A program made the position numbers and the translations under genes. From Selaginella moellendorffii (lineage: Eukaryota; Streptophyta; Lycopodiopsida; Selaginellales; Selaginellaceae), in the NCBI RefSeq assembly GCF_000143415.4, contig NW_003314366.1, forward strand, positions 197,348 to 261,347: 64,000 bases of DNA. The letters are read 5' to 3'. Below, one piece after another: positions 22,353-33,304 of this stretch. Below the pieces are notes generated by a model. It did not search any database, had not been told where the DNA came from, and saw nothing but the letters and a program-made list of their open reading frames with translations. How positions within the stretch are numbered: position 1 is the stretch's first letter; every line of letters begins with the position of its first letter.

Positions 22353-25230
22353 CTAGCCAGATGGAACTGGAGTTGGAGATGCCGGAGCTTCTGCGGCTAC
22401 AGGAGACGCTGCCGGGGATGCTGGGGCTTCTCCTGTCGCCGCTGGAGCTGCTTCACCATCACCATCTTGAGCAGTGCCTTCGCCCGGCTGAGCTTCCGAC
22501 GTTGATGCTTCGGGCGCTGGCACCACTTCTGGCTCTGGCGGCGGCGGCGGCGGAGGGAGTGGCTCGCCAGCACTGAAGAGCTTCAAAGCGTAGGCTAGAT
22601 CTTTTAAAGTTTCCGTGTATCCTGGGCAACCCTGCTCCATCTTCTCGATCGACTCGTCCGAGAATTTGCCGCGCAGAGTAACGAGCAAGCTCGCATGGTA
22701 CTGGGAGAAAAGAAGAACAACTCAGTTCCTGGCGCGAGGAAAAAAAAAGTATACCTCTGTCGTAAACTCTTCTTTGTATTCCGGGGATTTAAACTCGGTC
22801 AAGTTGAGAAGAGCGTTCCCTTTCTGCTTGTACAGGACGTGTAGCACATTCTTGCTCTGCGATCACAACAGGTATAGCTTGGCTGAGCTTGAAACTTAAA
22901 ACTTGATTACCTTGTCAAACGTTGGCGGATATTTGGGTTCGGGTATCTCAAGAAATCGAAACACGCAAGTCTGAGCGTCCGCGTGAGCGTTCCATTTGCT
23001 GCTTGCGAAAGCAGCGGCGGGAGCTGCCATGGCCAGATCACGGCATGCATACATCTCCACTTCCGGATCCTTTCAAAGCTAGCAAGATATCACGGCAATA
23101 GCTTTAGTAAGCTAACAAGAGGCTCTGAAGAAGCTGACCTTAACAGTAGTTTTTACGTGCCGGAAATCGTCTTCGTCGGGGAGAAGATGGATGCCACACT
23201 TGGATAAACGCTACAAAGGACCGCAAGAGATTTTAGAACCATGACCAACCAAAAACCATGCTCAAGCGTTCACCTTTAGCAGGACTCGAGGAGCCAGTTT
23301 TTGATCGTAGAGATGCTTGCATTCCGGGAAGTGAGGTTCCACCAGTTTGCACCATCCATCGCCGACCTCAAACTTGAGTATAAGCGAGGCAGCGTGCAGT
23401 GTCAAAAAGGCCTCGGATTCCGAAATGGGATTGATACTCCACTTTGTGTGTGGGAATTGCCTCACTCGGTTCTGCCAATAGCAACAGTCGGCAATAGAGC
23501 TACAGAAACAAGTTTAAAAGCTACCTGAAGCATGGCATGTGGTCTTATAATAATCGTGTGGAACGTCAGCTTCCGTGTTTCAGGTTCATACACCACGTCG
23601 GTGATATTTTCAAACTTCCAGCAGTGCTCTTCCTGGACAGGACAAATGTCAGTACTCAAGATTTCTCATGTCGCGTACTCGCTTACCGCAAACCAGCATC
23701 CAACTTTTGGAACAGGATCAAAATGGATGACAAACTCTGGCAATGTATAGGCGACGATGATCGGAGGTATGACGTTTCCAGGTCCCAAAGGAACCCCAAC
23801 AAACGGGTATTCGACTGGAATAGTTGCTGCTGTCAATGGAGTAACTGCAAGGAAAGATTGTTTCTGTCATATTACCTGCTTGTGAAACTCGTGTGGACGA
23901 CGGTGCTGACCTCTTTCAAAAGTCCATTCTTTTACGGTCTTTGAAAGCGGTGGAAGTTGGACAATCTCAAACCTGAATGCCCCACCCTGTGCACAATCCT
24001 CAAAACCAAGAGCTAGAGAAAAGAAAGAAAAAGAAAAGAGATTGATAGATCCTTACCAGTGTCATGTAAATGTCTTTGGACTTGTAAAGAGGATCAGTGA
24101 CTTGATGGTACATGCGAACTCCAACATGGGCGAACACGAAAGGTTTTGGAACTTCTACAAACAAGTTGATCGCCGGGAAATCAAGGTTGCGAGCTCGTGG
24201 ATTTTTTGCATGATTCGCCCACAAAGCAAGTTTCCAGCCTGCTTGTCCAGAGAACAAGCTGCACTCGTTCGTCCTCTTGTAGTAGTCGTGGGATTTCTGC
24301 ACTTTAACCAGTGGAACTTTAGAAGGCTTTCAGCGCTAAAGGACAAGTGCCCGGTACATACTTCAAGTAGATAAGCTGTGTTATGATTAAGTCGTCTGTT
24401 TGCAAGCTCTTCCAGCCTTCTCATGTAATCGTGGTACCTAGAAAACGTCGAAAAGCCATCGTCTTAGAGAGTAGAATAAGGGAAAAAACTGAACGACATT
24501 ACTTCTCGACGAGCTGTGGCCTCCCTTTCTGCTCTTCCACTAAAGCAAGCTCTTCGGCCCCTGCAAAGATCTTAGACAAGAAAGCTGTGTCATGTTTGTC
24601 GCAGCTAGCACGAAGATATCTCACCGAGTAAATATCCGTGAGAGTGCGCATCACGTCGTTTATATCCTTGTCATATCCCTCCGCCATAACGTTGAGATAG
24701 CCGTTCATGCTTGGATCATTGCCAGCATAAGGAAGAGGACCAGGCTCAACATATCTCTTCCACTGTATTGCCGGCAAGAACGCTGCTCAAGAACAAGAAG
24801 CTAAAACACGAAAGCAAAGCTTACCTCAGCAGCTCCATCGTAACGAGCTTCATGCTTTGCAAGTCCCTCCCTGCGACGTTTTAGAACTGGTTCTAAGCTT
24901 TCCCACTCGCCAACTATTCGGTCGTGCTCGGCTTTAAGCCGTGCTTGTTCTGCCTCCCATGCTAGTCTGGCTTCTTCGGCGATCCTTTGCCTCTCTTCTT
25001 CTTCTAGTCGCAGCTTCTCTGGAGAATAAAGAAAGAAGAGAAGAGTGTAGCCACATTTCCAAGTGATTGATTACCTTCAGCCGCTTTGCGCGCTTCCTCC
25101 TTTTTCCTCTCTATAAGAATGTGAATTGTGAAGAGCCAGAGAAGAAGAATGCCAATGCCATACCTTTCTCCTTCTTCTTGAGCGCCTTGAGCTCCTTCTT
25201 GGAGAGCTTCTTATCACCCTTGGGCGCCAT
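22353..25230 (-). CDS. Axonemal CASC1/DNAI7/IC97-like protein (inner-arm dynein associated)
   Basis: In animals and Chlamydomonas this family (CASC1, DNAI7, IC97/FAP94) belongs to ciliary inner-arm dynein. The ATG at 25230 starts MAPKGDKKLSKKELKALKKK. Exons follow at 25230-25164, 25110-25075 and about ten more down to the TAG at 22353, all with introns of about 50-80 nt. The N-terminal third is a charged helix (RLEEEERQRIAEEARLAWEAEQ, residue run broken here by exon joins) that includes EWESLEPVLKRR. Next come WKRYVEPGPLPYAGNDPS and DINDVMRTLTDI. Middle motifs include FVEVPKPFVFAHVGVRM. The C-terminal domain reads CWKFENITDVVYEPETRKL, TKWSINPISESEAFLTLHAA and RVLLKV. The end is a Pro/Ala/Glu-rich tail with a run of eight Pro. 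Lycophytes have flagellate sperm, which explains its presence. Confidence 0.8.
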
Positions 25231-25416
25231 TCTTTTCCTAGAGATCTAAGACTAGAGAAACCCTTGGATGATCCATCGCCTTGCGCCTAGGTAACTGCCT
25301 CCATGTCCCAGCCCTTGGAAAAAGAAAGACAAAGCCTAGGGCTTCCCTGGGCGCCACGTGGACAGTAGAAGCCCTAAAATCATTGTGTTTGAAGAACCCC
25401 GGCCAAAGCTCGAGCT
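25231..25416. promoter_or_regulatory. Short divergent (bidirectional) promoter region
   Basis: Only 186 bp separate the start codons of the CASC1/IC97-like gene (minus) and the RINGv gene (plus). The interval contains a G-box core CACGTG at 25355-25360 and TAGGGCTT-like telo-box sequence just upstream (about 25338). Shared regulation is inference only. Confidence 0.5.
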
Positions 25417-26812
25417 ATGGAGATCGAGGAGGCGCCATCGCCTAGGGCAGGCGATCCCAGCGGCGATGCCGCGGCGGCAATCCCGCTCATGCCGATGAAG
25501 CGCAGCAGCAGCGCCGATTTGGATCTGGAAGCCGGGCCGGGAGAGCAGCCCCAGTGCCGGATTTGCCTCGAGTCGGACGGTAAGGAGGCCCTAGCTGGTA
25601 GCTGCGGTGGGGAATGATCGCTTGTTTCCATCCAGGACGCGATTTCATCGCGCCATGCAGGTGTAAGGGATCCTCGAAATTTGTCCATCGCGCGTGCCTG
25701 GATCACTGGCGGTCGGTCAAGGTGCTCTTAGATTTCTAAGCAAAAACTCGCTGATTATCAGCAAGCCGGGGTTGGATCGTGGCAGGAAGGCTTCGCTTTC
25801 GCGCACTGCACGACGTGTAAGTCGCCGTATCATCTCAGAGTTCTCCAGGCACCGGCTGATAGGAAATGGAGGCAGCTCAAGTTTCGATTCTTTGTCACTA
25901 GAGACATTCTCTTCATTTTTGCGGCCATCCAAGTTGTAAGTCAAGTTTCTTCCGCCATAGCTCTTTCCATCTTGACTGACCTTTTGCTTTTGCTTGAAGA
26001 TCACGTCGGCCTTGGCGTACATGGTTTATTTGATCGATTATCGGCAGAAAGAATGGATGCGCTTGGCATTTGGATTCGAGAGTTTATACAAGTTCTACTA
26101 TATATGCGGTTTGTTTCAACCCTTCCACAAGAGCTTTGTACCTAAGAGCTTTGCTTCTTTTTTTTTTTTTTTCCTTAGGTGCGTTTCTCTTCTTCTCCTT
26201 GCTCGGGCTTTCAGGATGTTTCTTGACGTGCTACGATCGTCGCGTTCGCAACGATCTCGCACAGCCATGCCGAGAAGTCTGTATGTGCTGCTGCCATCCC
26301 GGGTGAGTGAAAAAAAATTTCGGTTTTTAGACATAGCGATTGATGTCGTGACGTTTTTTCCAGAGCTTGCGCCGACTGCCATTTACCAGGAACAATGTGT
26401 ATGTGGACCGATTGCACGGCTTGCTTCGAAGGCTGCGCAGCAACCATGGGAGAATGCGGCACTTGCTTGAGCGGAGCGGGAGAAGCCGGGGCCCCGGTGC
26501 TGCTCGTCGTCGGCCTTGCAGTCCTGGCGCTCTTTGCAATCGTCGGGATCTTCTACAGCGTTTTGGTGGCGACGATGGTTTGCCAGAGAATTTGGCAGCG
26601 GCACTACCATATCTTGGCCAAGCGAATGCTAACCAAGGTAAAATTTCGGTTTTTTTTTCTAGAGTTCTATCTAGCTCACGAATGAATGGAAAACACATCG
26701 GCAGGACTATGTGGTGGAAGATCTGGATGGAGAGTCACTGGGACCGGATTGGACGCCTCCTCCCCTTCCGCCGGATCACGTCCAACATCTCAAGTCGCTG
26801 GGATTGCTCTGA
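25417..26812 (+). CDS. RINGv (MARCH-type) membrane E3 ubiquitin ligase
   Basis: Seven exons join in phase: 25417-25579, 25636-25721, 25786-25935, 26000-26108, 26179-26302, 26364-26637 and 26705-26812, giving 337 aa. The N-terminus is Ala/Pro-rich. The RING-variant C4HC3 finger spans residues about 45-95: CRICLESDGRDFIAPCRC, KFVHRACLDHWR and HCTTCKSPYHL. Four hydrophobic segments follow, including ILFIFAAIQVITSALAYMVYL, FLFFSLLGLSGCFLTC and LLVVGLAVLALFAIVGIFYSV. A Cys-rich loop (CMCCCHPGACADCHLPG) lies between membrane segments. The C-terminus DYVVEDLDGE...WTPPPLPPDHVQHL is a conserved plant signature. It should ubiquitinate membrane targets; substrates are unknown. Confidence 0.9.
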
Positions 26813-27070
26813 TAGAGAACTCTCCCGGCTTGTAACATATAAACGAGAACTTAAGATTTGTAAGGGGCATTCCAGATGGAAGCCAAAAAGGCGAGCGGCG
26901 GCCACCACCATTGACAGCCTTCCGGACGATGTCATCCTCGCCAAGTTACCTCAAGACTATCATTCCGAGGATTATTACCCTCTGGTGAGCAAAAGTCCCT
27001 CAAGAGCTAGCAGCTTCCTAGATGGAATAGAAACCCTCAAAAGCTTTTGTTTCCACGGTTGTCATGGCGA

Positions 27071-30019
27071 ATGAGCAAGAGGCGCTTGCTTGCGTGGGAG
27101 GACGAGATCGCTTATCGGCTGCGGCAATGCGGGGACGCGAAGGATCTCTCGTGGGGCAAGCTCATTCACGCGTCCATTCTCGACTCCACCGAGCTCCTCC
27201 CCACGTATCTCGGCAATCTGTTGATCCAGATGTATGGCAAGTGTGGCTGCCTGGACCAGGCCCACGCCGTCTTCTGCAGCCTCGAGATGCCCAACCTCTT
27301 CTCGTGGAACATCTTGTTCCAAGCGTATGCCGCGAACGGGCATACACGGCGAGCGAGAGACTTGTTTCAAAACATGCCGCAAAGAAGCGTTGTGACGTGG
27401 AATGCAATGGTGAACGCTTTGGCTCAAGATGCGCAGCTTGACCAGGCTTGTGCCGTATTCAATGTAATGCCCGCGCGAGACGTTGTGTCCTGGAATGGAC
27501 TTGTTGCAGCATATGCCGCAAAGGGGCATTTTTTTTTATGCCAGGACTTATTTGATCTGATGCCGCAGCGCGACGAGGTCACCTGGACCGCCCTCGTGTC
27601 TGGTCTTTCTGAAAGTCAAAGGCCGCTTGAGGCTGCTAACGTATTCGCTTTAATGCCACACTGGAATGTTGCGGCAGCGACGACTATGATAGCAGCAAAT
27701 GCCCAGATGGAAAATCTGGATGAGGCTGCTAAGACTTTCGGGAGAATGCCGCAGCGAAATGTAATTTCCTGGACGACCTTTCTTGATACATATGCTTGCA
27801 AGGGGCTGCTAGCTTTTGCCACGCAGATTTTCGACCGAATGCCGAAGTGGAGCCTTGTAAGCTGGACTGTCATGGTGCAAGGATTTGCGCAAGGCGGCAA
27901 CCTACACGAAGCAAAGCTCTACTTCAACAACATGCCGGAACGAAACGATGTCACTTGGAATGTGATGCTCTCTTGCTACGCCCAGAGCTTTCACAACCAC
28001 GATCAAGCTCTGGAAATCTTCCAGAGAATGCCCCGCCATGACGTTGTGTCGTGGACTGTGATGATCCAAGCTTTTGGCCAGCAAGGCGACGTTGGAGAGG
28101 CTAGAAGTTTCTTCGACAAGATGCCGAGTGTGAGCTTGGTGTCGTGGACGACGATCATCGTGACCTACGCCCAAAATGGTTATCTAGACGAAGCAAAGTC
28201 CGTGCTGGAAAAAATGCCGCTTTGGGACCTCGTTCCTTGGAACGCAATGGTTACCGGGTACGCTGACGCTGGTCACTGCTGTGCTGCAAAGGATTGCTTC
28301 GACACGATGCATCATCGGGGAGTGGTGACCTGGAACTCGATGATCCAGGCTTATGCTCAAGCTCGCGATCGTATCAACGACGCGGAGGCTGTTTTTGAGA
28401 GGATGCCACAGACCGACATCGTTTCCTGGAACTGTTTGATGGGAGCGTATTCTCAAAACGGTAATTTCTCGCAAGCAAAGTGGACATACAATCGAATGCC
28501 GGACCGAGACGCTGTTTCTCACGCAGGAATCATGGCTAGCTTGTCGGGGATTGGCCAAGTCGAGGAAGCTCGAGTAGTGTTTAGCAGGATGGTCGGCAAA
28601 GAAGTGGCTTCCTGGCTCGCTTTGATGCAAGTGTTTGCTGCAAATGGTCGTCACCAAGAGGCAAAAGAAGTTTTTGGCAGGATGCCACGGCACACAGTCT
28701 CCTGCTGGAACGCTATCGTTTCGGTCCTCGCAAGCAGTGGAGATTTGGAGGAAGCCTCCAACACTTTGAAAGCGAAAATGCCAGAACAGAACACCCTCTC
28801 GTGGAACATCCTGCTGAACGCTCACGTCCACCAGGAGAGCAGCGAGCTCGATACTGTAAAAACGCTGTTTTTCGAGGCACCGGCCAAGAACTCCTCGTCG
28901 TGGAACGCCCTAGTGGAAGCTCACGTCCACAACGACGAATTCCAGCAAGCCAAGGCCATCCTCCTCGCCAAAATCCCGCAGTGGAACATGTACGTGTGGA
29001 ACGTCTTGCTCACGGGGTTTTCTCACAGTGGTTTCATGGACGAGGCCGAGTGGAGCTTTGAAACAATGCCGTACAGGGACGTGATCTCCTGGACCGCAAT
29101 CATCACCGCGTGCTCGCAAAACGGCCTCGCCAGGAGAGCTCTCGACCTCTTCCAGGCGATGAAGATCGAAGGCATCGATCCCGATGGAGTAACTTTCGTG
29201 AGCGTCTTGAGCGCCTGCAGCCACGAAGGACTGATGAAACAGAGCCGGAGCTACTTCCTCTCTATCGCCGGAGACCACGGATTGGATCACAGGAAAGAAC
29301 ATTACTGCTGCATGGTGGACAGCCTCGGACGATCCGGCCGCCTTGATCTTGCCGAGGAGCTCATCACCACCATGCCGTTTCGCCCAGATGGAGTGGAGTG
29401 GGGAATGCTGCTCGCTGCTTGCAAGCTCCACCGCGATGGTGATCGCGGAGCTCGAGCTGCCGAGCGTGTCTTCGATCTCGATCCAGGAAACGTTGCTCCT
29501 TATGTGCTCCTCGCCAACATCTACGCAGTGCTCGGCAAGCACGACCAAGTTGCCGCGGTGAGAAGGATGATGATCGCCAGAGGTGTGAAGAAGCAGCCGG
29601 GAGTCAGCGTGATCCGGCACGATGGCTCGCTCCATCGGTTCGTGGCTGGAGATTTATCCCACCCTCGATCTCCAGAGATCATTGCGGAGCTGGATCGGCT
29701 GAGCGCTGGGATCAAGGAAGCTGGCTACGTTCCAGACACCATCGAAGTTTTGCATCACGTCGCTGAGGAAAGCAAGGACGAGCTGCTGTGCCACCACAGC
29801 GAGCGGCTTGCGATCGCGTTTGGGTTGATGGTGATCCAGGACGATCGCGCCAATCCACGCAAACCAGTGCGGGTGCTTAAGAACCTTAGAGTTTGCTCGG
29901 ACTGTCACAGCTTCACGAAGCTCGTGTCTAAGCTGGTTGTCAGGAAGATCATCGTGAGAGACGCTAGCCGGTTCCATCACTTTGAGCATGGGAAGTGCTC
30001 ATGTGGAGACTACTGGTGA
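27071..30019 (+). CDS. PPR-DYW protein, organellar C-to-U RNA editing factor
   Basis: Intronless, 982 aa from ATG at 27071. After an N-terminal region (CGDAKDLSWGKLIHASI), about 20 consecutive ~31-residue repeats follow, each with a core like MPQRDVVSWNAMV..YA..G.LDEA, i.e. a long run of S-type repeats with almost no L or P spacing. The last P-L-S block (MKIEGIDPDGVTFVSVLSAC, HYCCMVDSLGRSGRLDLAEE) leads into E1/E2 motifs and then the DYW deaminase domain. There the PG box is KKQPGVSVI, the zinc/catalytic motif HSERLAIAFGL (HxE) with CSDCH (CxxCH), and the terminus CSCGDYW. Such proteins bind RNA 5' of the edited C in plastids or mitochondria. The organelle and site cannot be read from sequence alone. 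A homopolymer T run at 27530-27537 lies inside the frame. Confidence 0.95.
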   Translation: MSKRRLLAWEDEIAYRLRQCGDAKDLSWGKLIHASILDSTELLPTYLGNLLIQMYGKCGCLDQAHAVFCSLEMPNLFSWNILFQAYAANGHTRRARDLFQNMPQRSVVTWNAMVNALAQDAQLDQACAVFNVMPARDVVSWNGLVAAYAAKGHFFLCQDLFDLMPQRDEVTWTALVSGLSESQRPLEAANVFALMPHWNVAAATTMIAANAQMENLDEAAKTFGRMPQRNVISWTTFLDTYACKGLLAFATQIFDRMPKWSLVSWTVMVQGFAQGGNLHEAKLYFNNMPERNDVTWNVMLSCYAQSFHNHDQALEIFQRMPRHDVVSWTVMIQAFGQQGDVGEARSFFDKMPSVSLVSWTTIIVTYAQNGYLDEAKSVLEKMPLWDLVPWNAMVTGYADAGHCCAAKDCFDTMHHRGVVTWNSMIQAYAQARDRINDAEAVFERMPQTDIVSWNCLMGAYSQNGNFSQAKWTYNRMPDRDAVSHAGIMASLSGIGQVEEARVVFSRMVGKEVASWLALMQVFAANGRHQEAKEVFGRMPRHTVSCWNAIVSVLASSGDLEEASNTLKAKMPEQNTLSWNILLNAHVHQESSELDTVKTLFFEAPAKNSSSWNALVEAHVHNDEFQQAKAILLAKIPQWNMYVWNVLLTGFSHSGFMDEAEWSFETMPYRDVISWTAIITACSQNGLARRALDLFQAMKIEGIDPDGVTFVSVLSACSHEGLMKQSRSYFLSIAGDHGLDHRKEHYCCMVDSLGRSGRLDLAEELITTMPFRPDGVEWGMLLAACKLHRDGDRGARAAERVFDLDPGNVAPYVLLANIYAVLGKHDQVAAVRRMMIARGVKKQPGVSVIRHDGSLHRFVAGDLSHPRSPEIIAELDRLSAGIKEAGYVPDTIEVLHHVAEESKDELLCHHSERLAIAFGLMVIQDDRANPRKPVRVLKNLRVCSDCHSFTKLVSKLVVRKIIVRDASRFHHFEHGKCSCGDYW

Positions 30020-30456
30020 TCCTGCTTTAGAAGCTGATCGTTTTGCCTTCTCATAACTCACAATTGGATTGATCCTTCTGTGGAAGAAGGAGAATATTTT
30101 GGTACACTAAATAATATTTTGTTAACGTTTTAATAGCTGGATGGATATATTTAGAATATATTTGGTTATTTTAGGATATTCTACCTTGTTATTTATTTAG
30201 ATTAATTTTGCATTTATAAATTACAAATAAGCTTATAATTATAAAATTTATTTGATTAATTAGATTAATAAGTAAGAATAACACTACTATTAAGCAAACC
30301 AAGCGTTGTTACATGCAACACATAGCAATTTATCCTAATATCTAATCTTAATTGTATTTAATAGAGGTTTTGCCTTATAGAAATTATTATTTTAATATTT
30401 AATAATTAGTATTTATATGAATTATTTAAGCTACTTTATAATGTATATTATATTTG
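30020..30456. other. AT-rich 3' flank of the PPR gene
   Basis: GC content drops sharply after 30090. The stretch holds AT-rich direct and inverted short repeats such as AATAATATTT but no coding block. It ends at the left LTR of element A. Nothing else recognised. Confidence 0.5.
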
Positions 30457-30630
30457 TGATTGCATGGAATATGGAAAAGGAATATAGAAAATGTGTATAT
30501 CAATTAGCCCAAAAACCCTAGCTTATATATAAGAGCAAGTGGTTCGGATTAAAACCAATCCGATGGCTACCAAAATCCCATTACACTAATATTAGTGTAC
30601 GGCATTGTAGTTGTACACTTGGACCTTACA
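30457..30630 (-). repeat. 3' LTR of element A with adjacent polypurine tract
   Basis: On the minus strand the LTR begins TGTAAGGTCCAAGTG and ends near CCATGCAATCA. It is preceded by a purine-rich tract (GAGAGAAGGGGATGA, plus-strand 30631-30646), the expected PPT position. Confidence 0.7.
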
Positions 30631-31079
30631 TCATCCCCTTCTCTCAGAATGATAGAAGACTATTAGGGTTCTCTTATAGATAAGCCAGGATCTAGAGGAA
30701 TGTCAGGAGAAGGCATTAGTGGATTTGTAAGTAGTATTAGTTATTCCGGATCCCTTTATACAAAACATTTCAACTGTTGTGCATGCACAATTTTTGGAGG
30801 ATCGGCCTGTTGGACGTTATACCAAACTTCATAAACTTATGATCCAACTTGCTACAACACTTGATACGGTCCTTTCCATTGAGCAAAAAGCCCCTTAAAT
30901 AAATCACATACCATAAGATAGGGAAAACAGACTAACACTAAGTCATCCACTTTATACTCCACAAGTGGACGATGATGGGAGTTGTAGTATCGTTGTTGTC
31001 CCACTTGTATGCGGCCTAAGTGTTTAGCAGACTCTGCTCAGACAAGTGGAAAAATGTTTTTCAAATACTAATCCTATGA

Positions 31080-33083
31080 CTTAGCATCGGTAGCTCGTGG
31101 CAATCACGAAGGTAAACCCAACTTCATTGGTAATATTGGAGTATGACTATATAGAAGTTTATATGGTGAAGCATCAACAGAACTCTGCACCCTTGTGATA
31201 TATACATACTGAAGAGATGGCAAATAATTATCCCAATCCGAATGGTAGGCATGGAGAAACTGTGGAATAAAGACAAAAGACACCACCAGCTATAAATGAT
31301 CATCAGGATCTGTCCCCATAAAATAAAAAAGGGCGTCTTTAGGGCGATATTCAAAATGTAAATGCTGGAAAGACAAGTCATCAGCAAGTCATCCTCAGGA
31401 TTCTCAAACTCATTTCAAAGCATTCAAATTTATGGCTCAATCTTTTGAGCCTTGCGAACTTCATCAAGAGAAGGTAGATCTTGCTCTACACCTTGTGGAC
31501 ACTAAACGTCAAGTACAGGAACTGCCAACAGCACAAAATTCTTATTTAGAACATTCACAAATGTTGGAATAATAGGCTCGTCATAAACATAAAAAAAGAG
31601 TGAAGAAGGAAAAGGAGCTCGAAAAAGGGTATCAGCATCAGCCATAACACTCCCTGAGCAATGAATAACATTAAAATTATATGTCTGAAGCTTCAAAGCC
31701 CATCGAGCAATATGACCAACTAGGTTCTTTTGCTTCAATAATGAAGTAATGGCAATATGATCACCTTCTAGTAACGTCTGAGAACCATGTAAATATGCAT
31801 GAAGTTTCTTGAAACCCTAAACTGCTATTAAACACTCATCTATCGTAAAGTAGTTCATCTTCACCAGTTGTAATATATATCTTATAAAAACAATAGGATG
31901 GCATTGACCAAGCACACTTGCATCAACACAACTCCAAGACCAATATCAGAAGCATTCACGCACAAAATAAAAGGTCGAGTGTAGTTTGGATATGCCAACA
32001 CTAGAGGAGTCGTCAATAGCTCTTTGAGATCTATGAACGCCCACTCACAATTTAGAGATCAGATGAAAAATGACATTGACGCCTTCAACAACGCTCATAG
32101 TAGTGCAGTGCAATTAGAAAGATGATCCACAAAACGACTAAGATACTGCACCTTGCTTAAGAAGCGTTGCACATCATTCACACAGTTCAGAGTAGGGAAC
32201 TTTAGAACAGCCAAATCAACTTGCAAACCCTCACAAGAAATACAGTACCCAAGATAAGTTGTGTTCTTGGACCCAAATACGCACTTCGACCACTTCAACT
32301 TTAAACCAATGTCCTGTAGTCGATCTAACACTTTACAAACATCATGGACGTGCTCTTCCTATGTCCCCTCCGAGTGGATCAAGACATCATCAATGAAGTC
32401 AGTAATCACCTCCACATATCGCAAAGAACCTTGTCCATCATCCGCTGGAAAATTGCTGGAGCATTGTTCAAACAGAACGGCATCACTAAAAACTTGTATA
32501 AACCAAATGGTGTATAAAAAGCAATCTTAGGAATATCTTCTTCGGCCATCGATACTTGCTAGTACCTAAAAGCAAGATCCAACTTAGTGAACCAACGACT
32601 TCTCCCAAATGATCCAAGAGATCAGCAGTGTGAGGAAAAGGGTACATATTTAGGATCATCAAGGCATTTAATGGATGATAATCAATGCAGAAATGAATAC
32701 TCTCATTAAGCTTTGTCACAAGATAATGTTCAAATACCCAAGGACTCCACGACTTCCGAATAACACCTTTCTCTAACATCTCCTTGACATTTGCACGTAA
32801 AATCTTGATTTCTTTGGGTGACCAACAACAAATAAGAACTTTAATTAGGTGAGCATTCCCGGTTGGAGTAGGATGATGTGTGGCAATTTTGGCCTCAGAT
32901 GATAGGTTAAATTCAAAGAGATCGGAATACTCTTTTATGAGCCAGTCAACCACTGCAACACAAAGACTGTCAGAGGGATTGGAAAAGGGAAGAGCAGAAC
33001 AATACGGAAACATAGGAGGAAGTAGTGGGGGGACAAAAGTAATAGAAGTAGAGGTAGAAGTAGAGGGATGAAGAAGTACAGAA
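31080..33083 (-). pseudogene. Element A pol remnants: RT, RNase H and integrase
   Basis: Minus-strand pieces in order: RT start with KEMLEKGVIRKSWSPW and FCIDYHPLNA (33013-32486); RT palm/thumb LKLKWSKCVFG, YLGYCISCEGL (32331-32095); RNase H end ARWALKLQTYNFNVIHCSGS, ADADTLFRAP (31738-31502); integrase core end DWDNYLPSLQYVYI, DASPYKLLY (31286-31104). The RT Y-x-D-D active site is not preserved in a readable frame. Multiple stops, so not functional. Confidence 0.8.
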
Positions 33084-33304
33084 AAGCTCTATTTCGTTAA
33101 AGTGGGAATTGTCATTATCCCACTTGTAAAATAAGGTTTCCAAACCTTTATATAGTATATAAATATAACAAAATTCAACTGCATTGAGGCACATGCCATT
33201 TTATTTTAAACAAGGAAATGTCTACTCAATCACTTCTCCTCCCCCTGCCACTGCTTCACCTCTCTCTTCTCCTTGTCATCGTCGTCCAATTTCTTTCCAT
33301 CCTT

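Noticed and set aside
25786-25860. Intron starting GTAAGTCG after CACGACGT in the RINGv gene
   Set aside because: Reading through gives the conserved HCTTCKSPYHL motif and keeps the frame, so no intron is needed.
27047-27070. Earlier start of the PPR-DYW gene at 27047
   Set aside because: The codon there is TTG; the first ATG in frame is at 27071.
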